Assembly (NCBI GenBank): GCA_033065855.1 | Contig: JAVXUO010002827.1 | Coordinates: forward strand, 186,001 to 250,000 | Direction: 5' to 3' | DNA: 64,000 nucleotides | From: Escallonia rubra | Lineage: Eukaryota; Streptophyta; Magnoliopsida; Escalloniales; Escalloniaceae | Shown: positions 12,808 through 24,662 of the stretch, one piece after another | Position numbering within the stretch: the stretch's first letter is position 1 | Layout: each line of letters starts with the position of its first letter | The notes under the pieces: generated by a model | Told to the model about the DNA's origin: nothing | Seen by the model: the letters and a program-made list of their open reading frames with translations, nothing else | Databases searched by the model: none | Program-made: the position numbers and the translations under genes

Positions 12808-15018
12808 ACCAAACACCCCCCACAAAAAAAGGGGTGAAAAAGTAAATAATTAATATGCAAATGGCAACACATCGAGATCTTAGATAGGATTTGGTTGTTT
12901 TATGAAAGTAGGGATCATCTAAGACACGGAATTATATGGATGTAATGGGAGGTGGATATACATATAGGTTATATGTTAGGGTTTGTGTGTGAGATCTTGA
13001 GAAGTGAACAGGGTATCAATGATTAGTAAGGATCCAGCTTGTGTTGGGACAAACTGATGTATGTGTGGAAAAAGTCTCATCAGCCTTGATTTAAGTTATT
13101 GATTGATTTTACTAGACAGGTGGAGAATCGAGGTCATGCCTTTTTGCTGGGATGCAACATGTTTTGGAAATTATTTGTTTAGTGCTTGCTCAGTTGTTCC
13201 GTTGTTTATTTGTCTCACTATTATTTGTTACCAAGTTTGCCACTGTGTCATGATAGGTAACAAAATCTAAGTTTTTTTTATTTGAAATTCTTTTTTTTGT
13301 GGAAAAATGAATATGCTCGAGTTTTACTGAGTGCATTGTAATTGTCTTCTTTCAGACCCCACACTTGCACATGGAGCTCCAGAAAGCTGGCTATGGTCAA
13401 CAGGCTTTGGGTGGAGGTCCTGGAGGACCTTTTGCTACTCCAAATGCAAAGGTTCGGTTTCTAATGTTATTTTTCAGATTGCTAAATAAACTGTAGTATC
13501 TTCTTCAAGGACTGCGTTTGCGTTTTGCGTAGTTTTCTACCTGGAGGGAACTAGCTCTCTCTGGTCATTGTATGATCGTTTGCTCCTTTTTGTGGGGTAT
13601 AATTTCTCATTTGTACCTCCTCAAATAGCAGAGTCAACTGTTCAACCTTTCCTCATTGTCTTACTTTATTATATGCATACATATGCGCATGCCTTTGGAA
13701 TTGCAGCTCTCTTTGCATGAGTTTTTCCCAGAAAGGAAATTGATTTGGCATAACCATATTCCAAGTTCACCCATCATTGATGAAACAATTACTCTACATC
13801 CTAAAATGAACTTGCCCATGCAACAGAGAGGTAACCATTGGGTGAGGGAACTGAAGCTTAGTATATTCTGGCATGCGGCTACAAAGTGTAATTTTGACCT
13901 TCGAGTGTTCTTAAGATTAACCTTGCCTAGATTGAAGCTGCCATTTATGCTGGCAGTTAGTAGGATATATGCAGGAGGACTCACATACTTGTGTCACATT
14001 TTTCTTATTTTTGGTGTTATCTTTTGGGGTGGGGTTGGAGTTTAAGAATCACAAAATCAAAGACGGGCATATTGTTATTTAAACAAGCCAAACACGTTAA
14101 AGAAAACATTGTATCTTATGTTTGATAAGTTGGTAGAATGTGGAGTTTTTGCAACTTGGGACTTTGGACAGATTAAAAATGACTTCACGTAATGATATAC
14201 CTTCAGTCGTATCTTGTGATATCTAAATTGGATCAAAATGATAAATATGGGAGTATATGAGAAAAGTGAGTATGAGATGACACCTTAGGTAACTTACCAT
14301 CAGTGCGCTAAATATCTGTTTGTCTGAATCAAATTTTAGAGAATCAACCTTTGGATTACATGGGTCTAATCGTCTTAATCATTTATACCAAATTTTAAGT
14401 TGATCTAAGAGCAAGAATTTTCCATTTACTCATTTTAGTAGATCAGATTTTATAGTTGGAAATAAATATGGATTGGAACACTACTTTGATGAGGCACCTC
14501 TCGACCTCCGATTGACTTCAAAATCAGTATGCATGTTTGTAGTAAGTAAAGCATGAAATCACGCTTAAATCAAAACTTCCATTTCTAGGAAAAATTATTG
14601 AGGTCACCTTATACCCACTTCTCTCTATATGCGCGCGCGCGTGTTCTTTTGATATTGACCGTCTCGCTGTCAAATATCTGATTTTTGGAAATTGATGTGC
14701 CCGTGTTGCCTTACACAATTCCTTCTGTGCTCTATGCTTCTTTATCTTCCTCAGCTACTTGTTAAGTTTTTTTCAATTGCCTTTTACTTCTCAACTTAGA
14801 GCTTTGTTTAGTGTTTAACTTGCCCTTTTCTTGATTCTATCAATTTTTTGTTGGATGAAGACTCGCTAATTCTTTGGTTCGTTTTGTTTCAGGGCTCCGT
14901 GAAGAAGGCGAGCAGTGATCTGAAGTATGATATATTTGGGTGGATAATTCTTGCCGTTGGACTTGTTGCATGGGTGGAAATGGCCAAGTTTCATGTTCCT
15001 CCACCTCCTCCAAGATAA
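9277..15018 (+). CDS. TOM20: TOM20, mitochondrial protein import receptor
   Basis: Six exons (9277-9375, 11549-11630, 11748-11917, 12003-12050, 13356-13451, 14893-15018) join in frame into 206 aa, the usual length of plant TOM20. The outer-membrane receptor recognises presequences and hands them to the TOM pore. Plant TOM20 is tail-anchored, unlike the N-anchored fungal/animal protein. Visible features are a helical TPR-like cytosolic part (residues 1 to about 145, including KWAGALVELAAF and ALFCLGNANTS), a Gly/Pro-rich linker (about 150-160), one membrane segment (residues 178-196, DIFGWIILAVGLVAWVEMA) and a short tail ending PPPPPR. The start is the first ATG giving the conserved N-terminus and is preceded by a telo-box. 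Intron 1 (2.2 kb) is filled by a MITE-based tandem array. Splice sites are all GT-AG. Confidence 0.95.
9394..10738. repeat. Four-unit tandem array, each unit carrying a Stowaway-like MITE (TOM20 intron 1)
   Basis: A unit of about 320-370 bp repeats four times. Each unit has a spacer containing CTCATAAATATTTCGCCTGA, TTGGCGTGCAT and ACATGTATATAAG, followed by a palindromic element. The elements lie at about 9463-9665, 9809-9985, 10140-10355 and 10495-10738. The best-kept ends read TA-TCCCTCC and ACGGAGGGAGTA with inner arms TTTTGACTTTTTGCGA and its complement, the signature of plant Stowaway/Tc1-Mariner MITEs. Because the spacer is repeated too, the array arose by tandem amplification of an intron piece already holding a MITE. 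Copies have diverged; the first is most eroded. Confidence 0.8.
12774..12808. repeat. poly(C)20 followed by a CA microsatellite (TOM20 intron 4)
   Basis: Twenty consecutive C residues (12774-12793) are followed directly by about seven AC dinucleotides, within the intron between exons 4 and 5. The complementary strand is a G run able to form quadruplex-type structure. The run length may be affected by sequencing error. Confidence 0.85.
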
Positions 15019-16978
15019 ACAAAGATTTGCTTGCCCCACAACGAAACACGAGACATTGTAAAAACATCTGTTGGTAGTGTTCAGGTATTCCATTAATAGG
15101 TTTACCCAGCTGAGTGTGTAGTAAAAATGAGCCATATTTGTGCTATTTTATTCATATCTTGGTTGTTAATCAGTAATCAGTATGGCTGTTTTCCAATTTA
15201 GTTAGGAAGATAACTTTCATTGTCTTGGCAAATCTTTACACCATATTATGTGCCGTGTGCAAATTGGTTTCCACCTGTTGGTTGAGCTGCATCAGTTTCC
15301 CTTTTTGACATTTTGACGTTGGTTGGTATGCTTAGAAATGCTTCAGTGAGCCCTATTATAGCAGTGAGATTGTCAGGCTGTCCTTGGTCTGATTGCTGAT
15401 TGTTGTAATCTCTTTGTTGTACTATGTGCGGAATGTATCGTAAAGCTTTCGAACTGTAGAGTATACATGGGGCGTCTCAGTGCTTCCCTGGAGGAGTCCA
15501 TCTATTAACCATGTTTCTGCCATTGGAGCCCATTTCCTCTTGATTTACAAATATCTTTAGCCACTCTCCAATACAACTGGGCATTCCATTTCACATTATG
15601 TTAGACTCAACATGATGGGGGATATGTGCGCGTTTGCAGATGGTTTGTCCTATGGGCTTATGCTTTTCTAAAAACTGAATATATCCAGCCATTTTTTTCT
15701 CGTCTTTGATGGCTTATTGGTTCATTATACGGTCTCCTGTACTTAAGTGAACTGATTATATGAAGGTTCTAACACAATGGATGGGATCATAGAAATGGCG
15801 TAGTAGAATGACAAACAAGATATCTGCCAAACTAGTGCCCCTTTTCTTTTTAAAGCAAAGATTCTAGTTGCAGCATTACTTTTGAGGTGTGTCACGGTCA
15901 ATGTGCGTGTTGTGAATTCTTGGGCAACTCAGCTTTTTTTCCACTGTAGCTTAACACGTATCTTTACTCCTCAGTCAGTAGTGTTCTTAAGCGTATTTTT
16001 ATTAGATGCAGTGATAGTATTCGCACTAGATCGCTATGAGGACAGTTAATATAATAACTTTTTATAGAGCTGGAGCATTTTTGTTAGGTTTGGAAAGTTA
16101 AAAAGTATGCATTGCACTTAAGCAGGCTTGGGTTCTTTAGGATGCTCCTAGAAACGGCGTGCCATTAAATATTATTTCGGCACAAAGATCCCTTCCTTTT
16201 CAAACTTGCCTTTAAAAGTTCTTTTTCCAAGTCCCCGTGAGACTGGCATCCACTCGTGGTTTTGGTCTCAGCTTTAGCATATTTAAGGGGCAATTTTGCC
16301 CGGGTAATATAGTTTTATCCGCATTCTAACGTGCTTTCTGTAAAGCAGACTTCTGTTAATCTGTCTGAAAGGAAACTGTAGTGAGATCGTGTGGACCGAA
16401 GACGTCCACGACTCGGACTTCACTTTCCTGGGATTATGTTGCTCCATAAATTTTATGTAGCTTACTCCTAGACTTTGATATATATTGTGGGTTGCTAAAA
16501 CAACAAAGAACTATCGGAAAGGAAGTTTTATTGGGTGCTTTCATGGGTGGATGTCATGATTTTCCACAGCCGAGGTTATTTTATAGCTGGTCCTTACCCT
16601 TCTTGTTGGTTCTTCCCTTTCTCATTTCCCTTTATCTATTGAATAGATGGTGCCAGGTTTTCCAAATGTGGAGGTGGTGGGACACCGGTGATGTCGAAAT
16701 GTGGTCAATAGCGTCCTTGGTTTTGTTCCTAGTCGGATCACCTTTTCATTATATGCTTTTAGGCATTCTGTTATCTGGATTTGATTCGATAGGAAGCACC
16801 TCATTTATTGGAGTCCATGACCACTAACCAACCACTCTGGACTTTTGCCTGGGCGAGGCCTGTCAATAGATCACTTATGTTACGAACCCTACGTTTTTAG
16901 GTGGATCTGGTTTATCCAAGAATGCGATAACCTGATTGTTTGATTACTCGCTGGATTGGAGACTCCTATCCAAAAGCG
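15019..16978. other. TOM20 3' UTR and intergenic sequence
   Basis: The first few hundred bases are expected to be the TOM20 3' UTR. Beyond that I see no gene. The longest frame (16492-16827, 111 codons) has no recognisable domain. Confidence 0.35.
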
Positions 16979-16995
16979 TTCCCAGTCCCAACATT

Positions 16996-17192
16996 TTTTT
17001 TTTGTTAGACCAGTCGATTTTCGGACACCACATTGGGAGCCGACTAATCCGAGTTCGAGCCAGGCTGGACCACATGGAAGGAAAAACTCACCCTACCAAG
17101 TTTTAACGCAGCTGCATTCCCAGGGCTCGAACACGAGACCTCTGGTTAAGTTAGGACAACCCCTTACCAGCTGACCTACGCGCTTGGTGGTA
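16996..17192 (-). mobile_element. tRNA-derived SINE with 17-bp target-site duplication
   Basis: Read on the minus strand, the element starts with a tRNA-like head: an A-box-like TAGGTCAGCTGGTAAGG (about 17164-17180) and a B-box-like GTGTTCGAGCCC (17123-17134). A unique body of about 120 bp follows, ending in a poly(A) tail (T run on the plus strand at 16996-17003). Perfect direct repeats TTCCCAGTCCCAACATT flank it at 16979-16995 and 17193-17209. This is a complete SINE of about 197 bp inserted by LINE-type retrotransposition. The undamaged duplication suggests a fairly recent event. Its family name cannot be given without a repeat library. Confidence 0.88.
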
Positions 17193-17209
17193 TTCCCAGT
17201 CCCAACATT

Positions 17210-18248
17210 ATAATATGGTTTGTGTATTGTATACTCCGATCCAAATGCTTTAGGCGTTTAGTTCGAACATTTGCATACTGTGTACACTCCGATCCAAAAG
17301 AGGTAACATTGGCATACCCGGTACCCGGCAGGCCTGCCATTGGATATAGTAGCGCGGAGGATGTCATTGCTTCGCTGTGATGCATGTAAGCATTCAATCT
17401 GCACAGTTGATTTCATATTTAGAGGATCCAGGACCATGTTTAGGCACTAGTGCAGGTGTGAATCAGCGTACGGATGCCCTATCCGCATGATTAATTAGCA
17501 AGCCCAGACAGGCATGCTGGTGGAGCCGCAGCCCCGATTTTTTAATACGTCCACTGGCTAAACAAAAAGCTGTTTGTGTCACTACTCCAGCTTTCAGATT
17601 TCAAAATTTCGTTGCATCCTAACTATTTTCTAGGCAAAAGAAAGGCCCCGTGCAAATGCACCGCCTTGGTAAATGAAACGTTGCACATTCGAACAAAAAT
17701 TAAAACGAAGTCAATTGAGGTGTCGAGCTTCACCATTAGCTATCTGACATTTACTCGTCTCTAACGATGTTATATAATTGCTTCAGCGCGGAGTTCAAGT
17801 GCTGAAAGTACAGTTTAAGCATCTCTTCTTTAAAAATAGAAAGAAGATTCGATACAACCGTGTTTTCGACTATTTGGACTCAATTTGTTTCAAATCTCTT
17901 TTTTTTTTTAGGAAAATTAAGGGCCCGGCCAAAATATGGAATGGTTAAACCTGCAGCAATAGTAAGACCCCTAGGAAATTGTTCATGACTATCCAGGTTT
18001 GTGGGAATTGTCTGGATCCATGTAGACCATGTCAGTAATTTTGCTTCCACTTAATTTTATTTTTTTCACGTTTATATTTTCTTTTTCTGAATAAAACTAA
18101 TAACATCATAATATTTTTCTTCATGTACTCAAACTTGTGATATTGTGCAAAAGGCAAATGAGTTTTTTTGACTTCGATCTAATCTCCTCCACCTCTTTAG
18201 ACATTTATTTACATTTTAAAATACAGAACTCTAGACGACAACATGGTC
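17210..18248. other. Intergenic and CYP78A upstream region
   Basis: No gene is supported here. The sequence becomes AT-rich toward the CYP78A promoter. Confidence 0.35.
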
Positions 18249-18255
18249 TATATAT
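18249..18255 (+). promoter_or_regulatory. Candidate TATA box of the CYP78A gene
   Basis: TATATAT lies 90 bp upstream of the start codon, consistent with transcription starting near 18280 and a 5' UTR of about 65 nt. The motif is seen; the promoter role is inferred. Confidence 0.4.
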
Positions 18256-18344
18256 GCCAACCTCCTTCTCATCCAATCTTCTCAGGACAAACAAGTACGA
18301 GCCTCTTTCTACCAATAATACTCGCCACCTTTTGATTTTTACAA

Positions 18345-20632
18345 ATGAAGCTGTTTACGTTGGCAAGCCTTGTTCTCCTAATCCTTTGTTTGAAAGCCAC
18401 TTGCCCTCTCACTCTTGTACTACTCCTGTTGTCTCTCTTGCCCTTCTTCCTAAACCTCTGGTTGACTCCAGGAGGTTTTGCATGGAGAAACTATGAACAG
18501 AAAACCCCTTCAAAGCTTCGTGGTCCCATCGGTTGGCCTTTCTTGGGGACCTTACCACAGATGGGCAGCCATGCTCACCGAAAACTAGCCGCTACGGCTT
18601 GTTCCTTGGGCGCAACGCGTCTCATGGCATTCAGTCTCGGCGCGACCCGTGTGATCATCAGCAGTGACCCCGACACGGCCAAGGAAATCCTTTGTGGGAG
18701 CTCGTTTTCGGACCGCCCCACGAAGGAATCAGCCCGGCTGCTGATGTTCGAGCGTGCCATTGGATTCGCTCCCTCTGGTGCCTACTGGCGCCAGCTCAGG
18801 AAGATTGCGTCAAACCACATGTTCTCCCCCAGGAGAATTTCGAGCCTCGAGGGCGTTCGGCAACATGTAGTCGATGACATGATTGCTGGAGTGCGGAAAG
18901 AGATGAGTGAGAGAGGGGTAGTGAAGATAAGAGGGATATTGCAAAAGGGTTCTTTGAGCAATGTTCTGGAGAGTGTGTATGGGAGTAGTTTAGGGTTAGA
19001 AGGAGAGGAGCTGGGTTTCATGGTGAATGAAGGGTATGAGTTGATAACAAAGTTTCATTGGGGTGATTATTTTCCTTTATTAGGGTTTTTGGACTTCTAT
19101 GGAGTCAAGAGGAAGTGTCATAAACTAGCACTTAAGGTCAGTGGTCATGTGAGACGGATTATAGAAGAAAGGAGAAGAGATGGAGAGTTCTCTGACAAGA
19201 CCGACTTTCTTAGTGTCTTGCTTTCTTTGCCTCAAGAGGATCAACTCTCTGATGCAGATATGGTGGCCGTTTTGTGGGTAAACTCCCTCCCTCGGCCCTC
19301 ACACACACTGACACACAGCATGAAGATTGCTAAAAGGAGCACCCATAAGCTACCAACACAAAGTGCATGCATTAAGTATGTTAATACATGAATAATTAAC
19401 ACTTACTTATATACTTGTTTTTTCCTTGCGATGAACTTTTGACAATGATCTTGTCATATATATCCTTGAAAGTTCTCGTCATGCAGAACCTTTTTAGTGA
19501 AGTTAATTATATTGTGTTTAAGGTTGCAAATTGCAGTACTGCATGGTGCCATATTTTAAACAATGAAGATTTTTACTTCATTGTCAATAGAATTGAGGAA
19601 AGGAAACTGGTCGTATGAGTCAAAAGAATAGTTAAGAGACGAAAAATTATTGCACGACAGCTAAAGTATTGAGTTCGGATTGTTTATGTGACATGCCCGC
19701 AATACTTGAAACTGGCCCTAGGAGGCAAAAGAACAGTTAAAGAGACGAAAAATTACTGCACGACATTTAATTATTCATGCATGTGTCAAAGGTGACATAT
19801 ATTATTCATGCATGTCTCAAATGTGCTATAACTCCCTTCGATATAAACAGCGGTTACAGTTTGCTTGGGTGAGCGGAACCGCCTTCCTTTCAAACTATAC
19901 AGAAAATATTTAAATATTAGATTTTTATAAGAAGTTTGGGGTTTTGCTTAATTTTTCACTGATCAAACTGGGCCTGAAGCCTGATTAGTAAACTAATTTT
20001 TATTTGCTCGTGATATTATGCAGGAGATGGTATTCAGAGGAACAGATACAGTTGCCATCCTTCTTGAATGGATCATGGCCAGAATGGCTTTGCACCCAGA
20101 CATCCAAGCAAAAGCCCAGCAAGAGATTGACACGTGCGTCGGCCGCAACAGGCACGTGCAAGATTCCGACATTCCAAACCTGCCTTTCCTCCAAGCCACG
20201 GTCAAAGAGGTCCTCAGATTGCACCCTCCGGGCCCATTACTCTCGTGGGCCCGCCTCGCAGTCAACGATGTCCACGTGGGCAAATTCTTCATCCCAGCTG
20301 GCACTACGGCAATGGTGAACATGTGGGCCATAACACACGACCCGTCCATATGGAAAGACCCGTGGGCCTTCAGGCCCGAGCGGTTCACTGAGGAGGATTT
20401 TTCGGTGGCGGGCTCGGATCTGAGGCTCGCACCGTTTGGGTCGGGTCGCAGGGTCTGCCCCGGCAAGGCGTTAGGGTTGGCCACGGTGCATTTGTGGCTT
20501 GCTCGACTGATCCATCGATTTCAATGGCTTCCGGCTGAGCCGATAGATCTTTCAGAGTGCTTGAAGCTCTCTCTAGAAATGAAGAAACCACTGGCTTGTC
20601 GTGCACTCGACCGAATAAATTTTTCAAAATGA
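18345..20632 (+). CDS. CYP78A: Cytochrome P450, CYP78A subfamily
   Basis: Two exons (18345-19277 and 20024-20632) join between complete codons into 513 aa, within the CYP78A range. Order of features: a hydrophobic ER anchor (about residues 3-40), the Pro/Gly hinge [14 protein letters not shown], helix C with WRQLRKIA, an I-helix FRGTDT (residues 315-320) just after the intron, ExxR (E373, R376), FRPERF, and the haem loop [10 protein letters not shown] with Cys456. The single phase-0 intron before EMVFRGTDT is typical of the subfamily. Family members act at the ER and, through a still uncertain substrate, promote organ and seed growth (the KLUH group in Arabidopsis). Which CYP78A clade this belongs to cannot be told by eye. 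No defect is seen. Confidence 0.93.
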
Positions 20633-22500
20633 AATATTTTCAACAAATTCAAAAACATGATATCAAAATCAACAAAAATGATATCCAAACAAAGCCTAAG
20701 TAACCGTAAACTTGTGTGATAAAAGGTTGTTTTGTGATTCCTGTAAGACTCTTCAAGCCCGAGCGAGGCAAGTGTAAAAAGCATGGAATTCAATTCCAAC
20801 AACATGACATGTATATAAGCTTGACGAGAAAAAATGTTTGTGGACGTTCTAAATTACAGATTCTAATTGCTTCTTCTATATCCTTCTTAGAATGCCCTGC
20901 TTGTTATATAGTTGAATCGGGCCCATCTGTGTCATAAGGGGTAGGAGGAAGATTCCTCCAACTTAGGTAACAGCCAAATTTAATCATACTTGGCTTCTTC
21001 AGAGGATTTTATATGAAAATTCAGTCTAATGTCTAGCGAGTTTCACACATGCAACTCCAGAAATACATCCGGGTTAAGTCGGGAGGTTCATTTGCAGATT
21101 GTTTACATGATTTTCAACAGTCCAAGACACTAAAGACAGTATTATGATTCAAATAATGCTAATTCTAGATACGCTTTTGTAGTTAATGCCACATAAACGG
21201 TGTGCCGGTTTTTATTTGTTAGGCCATAAAAGGTGTTAGGTTTGGACAAACTTTAGAAAGAATTATCATTGAAAGTGTTAGCGTAAATGTTACTAAATAT
21301 ATTAAACAACTATTAATCATCGCTAATACTTGGAGTTATAATAATATTCCCAGATTAGGTGCAAAAATTTATCAATGAAGAGAAATATGATTATTGGAAC
21401 TAGAGTCAACAAGTTTCTAAAGACCCGAGGCTGACCCCACTATGGATTTGATATAAATGCTATTGGGTTAGAATTATCTAAATCCGGCTCGTTATCCGGA
21501 GGCCCAAGTATTATGGGCTAATTATGATTGGGTTTCTTGGGCTTGTGTGAAATCAAGTTGACAAAGAAAGAACCGAAACAAGTATGCCTTAAATAGGCTT
21601 CCGTGCTTGAAATTCCTGTTTACGGCCCATTACTACTAGGCTGGTTGGCCCAGCCCCGAGCCCGTCCAAATGTAGATACTGTATTTGATTTGTCTGTTAC
21701 TCCACGCGCTCCACATTGGATACCCCTCAAATTCAAAATTTGAACTCAGGGAGACTTCCGTGCATCTCGCCGCTGAACATTTTCAGATTCCCCCCACGAG
21801 GCCGCTCGAAGTTTGAATAAATTCAGAAAATGTACTCCTCCTGTTTAGCGAAATGACAATTTTTATTATATTATTTTTTTTGGACCCTTTTTCTGCGATC
21901 ATCTTCTCAAAGGGAAAATAAGTGTCAAAAATTTTAACAGTTGTTTTCAAAACATGAGATGCGCTTGTTATCACGTTATGATTTGAACTATTTTCGGAGG
22001 ACTATTCATTGGAAACAGCCATTCAAGGACAAACATAAGTAAGATGCTGCTGATTATCCTTGATCAATAGTTCTTTTAGTTCTTTGTACTAATAGAAGGT
22101 AACTTAGGTGGGGAAGAAAGACGATCACTTTGAAAAAAATATAGTTGTTTAAAAGACAAACTTAATGTTTATTGTTTATATGATTTGTTGAGAAGAAAAT
22201 TATTAAAATAAAAAAATACTTATATATTGACTTTTCAAGTATATCGTATTTATCTCTCATAACACGCAACGAAAAATAAATTTATTGTGTGAAATCTAAC
22301 CGTTGTGTTCAAAATTTCTTTTGATCAAGTTTAAATTTTAAAATTAAAAAGGAATTGAATTTGTAAACTCTAAAAGTGGAAAGTTTACTCATATATTCAA
22401 ATTAATCAAGACAAAGTGACAAACTCACATTAAAAACGAGCAAAAAATTAAAGAAAAAGAACACAATTTCCTAATTTCGCAGCCTCACTTAAACCCAACA
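20633..22500. other. Intergenic between CYP78A and SSP4-like gene
   Basis: Strongly AT-rich. No coding sequence or transposon with recognisable termini was found. From about 22490 the sequence becomes pyrimidine-rich, as at plant transcription starts. Confidence 0.35.
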
Positions 22501-24662
22501 CGCTCCGCTCACATTTTCCCCCCACTCGCTCCTACAAATGCCAAAGCGTTACAGATGTCAGCTGGGAAAAGCGAGTTTCTCCGCACGTCGAAGCGCGCGA
22601 GTGGGGAACCAAGTGACTTCTGTTAAAACAATACTTAAAGATGAAAAGAGCTCAAAAAATTTCCCAACAAAATTTCATTTTTCTTCCGACAAACAAAATA
22701 AAATTCCGATTCCTCGCAGACCCTTTTCCCTCTCTTTTCATTTTTTTCATTCGTTTGGAGGGAAAATCCTCCGAGCAACCAACTTTTGCTGGTAAAAGAA
22801 CCCTATAATTTCAGTGTAACGGTTTTCAATTTACTCGTTTAGTCTTCAATGGCTGAATTTGCTGGTACTTTGCAGGTGGAGCTAGTTTTATCTTTCAGCC
22901 GTTGTGATCTTCTGGGGATTGATTTCGGGTCAGGTTTGTAGCTTTGAACTTGCTTTTAGTCTAATTTGTGGCTTTGATTTGCTATTTGTGAAGTGCTTCT
23001 GTTAATGGAGTTTTAGGGTTTTGTTTTGGTTCATGCATGTTGCTAGTAATCGTTGTTCTGTGGTGATAGAGCTTGAAATTTTTGATCGAGTGTTTGAATT
23101 GTTGTACTTTGTGCTGCTGCATGTGCTTGATTTGAGTTTGTATGTGGCTTCACTGAGCTTTTGACTAAGCTGCGAAAGCTTGGTCATTGACGCACTGTAT
23201 ATTTTACATTGTTTGTTTCAATTGCAAATGTGTGTGTGAGCGTACTTTTGTAAATATTTAATTGATGAGTTGATTTTCGAGTTGTGTAGCAGAGGACTGA
23301 GATAAGAGGATTTGCTGAGTTCAGATTTGTTAGCCAAGTGTTTAAATGTTAGGCTTCAAGTCTCATATGGGGAGATAGGGACAAGTTCGTTAGATGATAT
23401 TTACTGGAGGTATATTTAGCAGGGAGGGTTTGAACGAGCCTGCTCTATTCTGATTAGTCCAATGAGAGGTTTATTTAGGGCCTGTGTAATCGATTGATCT
23501 TGCTTTGACTTGTGTAATCGACTGTCAAGCTTCTAATGGATTGAGTCCCGTGTCAGGCCAGATTGATTATATGAATCTTGGATCATATTGGGGAGGAAAT
23601 CCAAGTCATTGTACTGAAAGATGCAGAAGGGCACCCTGTGTTGATATATCCAGTCCTTTTTTGCAGTAGCTGTAATTTGTAAACCTAACACAAGAAGGGA
23701 AAATATTTTTGTGCACAGAGCTTGATGAACTTTACTGAAGGGAAAATATTCCCTTCAGTAATATTATTAACCTGTCAGCTGGAAAAACGTGGGAGTTCTA
23801 ACTGTAGGGAATGTCCAGGATAATCAAGACAGGTTAATAATATTACTGTTGTGTGTTGAAGTATGGGTGCAGTAAGGGATGGGGAAACGACCTCATGCTC
23901 TGTTCCAGTAACAGATTAGAAAAAAAAGATTAACTGGAGCTTGAGACGTAGATTCACAGGCATAGGAATCAGAACCACACGCACACTTATCGTACATACA
24001 TATCCTTCCCTTTATATGAGGGGACACCTGGATTATGCAGCTTTACGACAGTTGAACTAAATCTAGTTCTGATTTATGATGTCTTCATGGCACACTTTCT
24101 TTTGGAAATATGTATTTTCTACGTCATATCTTCTCACTCTGCATCAGCAACTTCTCCGTGTACGATCACATTTGTATGGGCATCAAAATGTTTATGTATT
24201 TGCTGTTTGAGTTTGATGGTGGCGATTTAAGTCTTCCAAGATATTAGTGTTGGTGATTTTAACTGTTTATATACCTAGTAAATGTGTTGGCAAGCTTTCC
24301 TGTATATTGTCAGGCGTTGCACCGCACACTGACTTGCTTGTTTACCCATGTTTCTTTATTTGATCACTCACCCTTATTGATTTGTCAAAGCTATACTTTG
24401 CAGAATATAACAAGATGGTTGCTATTCAAGAGTACATGTTTACTGATTTCTTTTATCGTGTCAAAACTTTCGAGCTTGAAGGTGGTGATATGATACCCTG
24501 CTGGTTGATTGCGTAGCGTATTGCCCTTTAGCTTGAAGGTGGTATTGAACTGTATTAAGCACAGACATTCCAGAAAGGGGACTGTAGAACTCTTTTTCTT
24601 TAGTGTGCTGAAGCGCATAAGCTAGTAAGCATCTAACTTGGATATCCTTCCCCAACTTGGAG
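22500..24662 (+). promoter_or_regulatory. Probable 5' UTR/leader-intron region of the SSP4-like gene
   Basis: A pyrimidine-rich tract (22500-22760) resembles a plant 5' UTR, and GGGTCAG followed by GTTTGTAG near 22935 is a plausible donor. The T-rich stretch up to the coding ATG at 24663 looks intronic. A palindrome and a perfect long inverted repeat lie at 23735-23848. The exact transcription start and leader splicing are inferred, not seen. Confidence 0.35.
23735..23848. repeat. Palindrome and perfect 21-bp inverted repeat sharing bases
   Basis: The sequence 23735-23758 is a palindrome with 10-bp arms (CTGAAGGGAA / TTCCCTTCAG) around AATA. Its last three bases begin a second inverted repeat whose 21-nt arms, 23756-23776 and 23828-23848 (core AATATTATTAACCTGTC), pair without mismatch across a loop of about 51 nt. 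Two alternative stem-loops could thus form. It may be a relic of a small foldback element. Confidence 0.75.

Noticed and set aside
13656..14045. 129-codon frame in TOM20 intron 5
   Set aside because: No recognisable domain, lies within an intron in sense orientation, and the flanking exons splice correctly without it.
16492..16827. 111-codon hydrophobic frame downstream of TOM20
   Set aside because: No domain, promoter or splice context; hydrophobicity can follow from T-rich DNA.
17120..17192. Possible tRNA gene (A and B box) on the minus strand
   Set aside because: No cloverleaf with paired acceptor arms; the flanking 17-bp duplication and poly(A) tail show it is the head of a SINE.
23756..23848. 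MicroRNA precursor
   Set aside because: Arms are 21 nt but perfectly paired and very AT-rich, with no match to a plant miRNA I know; kept only as a structural repeat.
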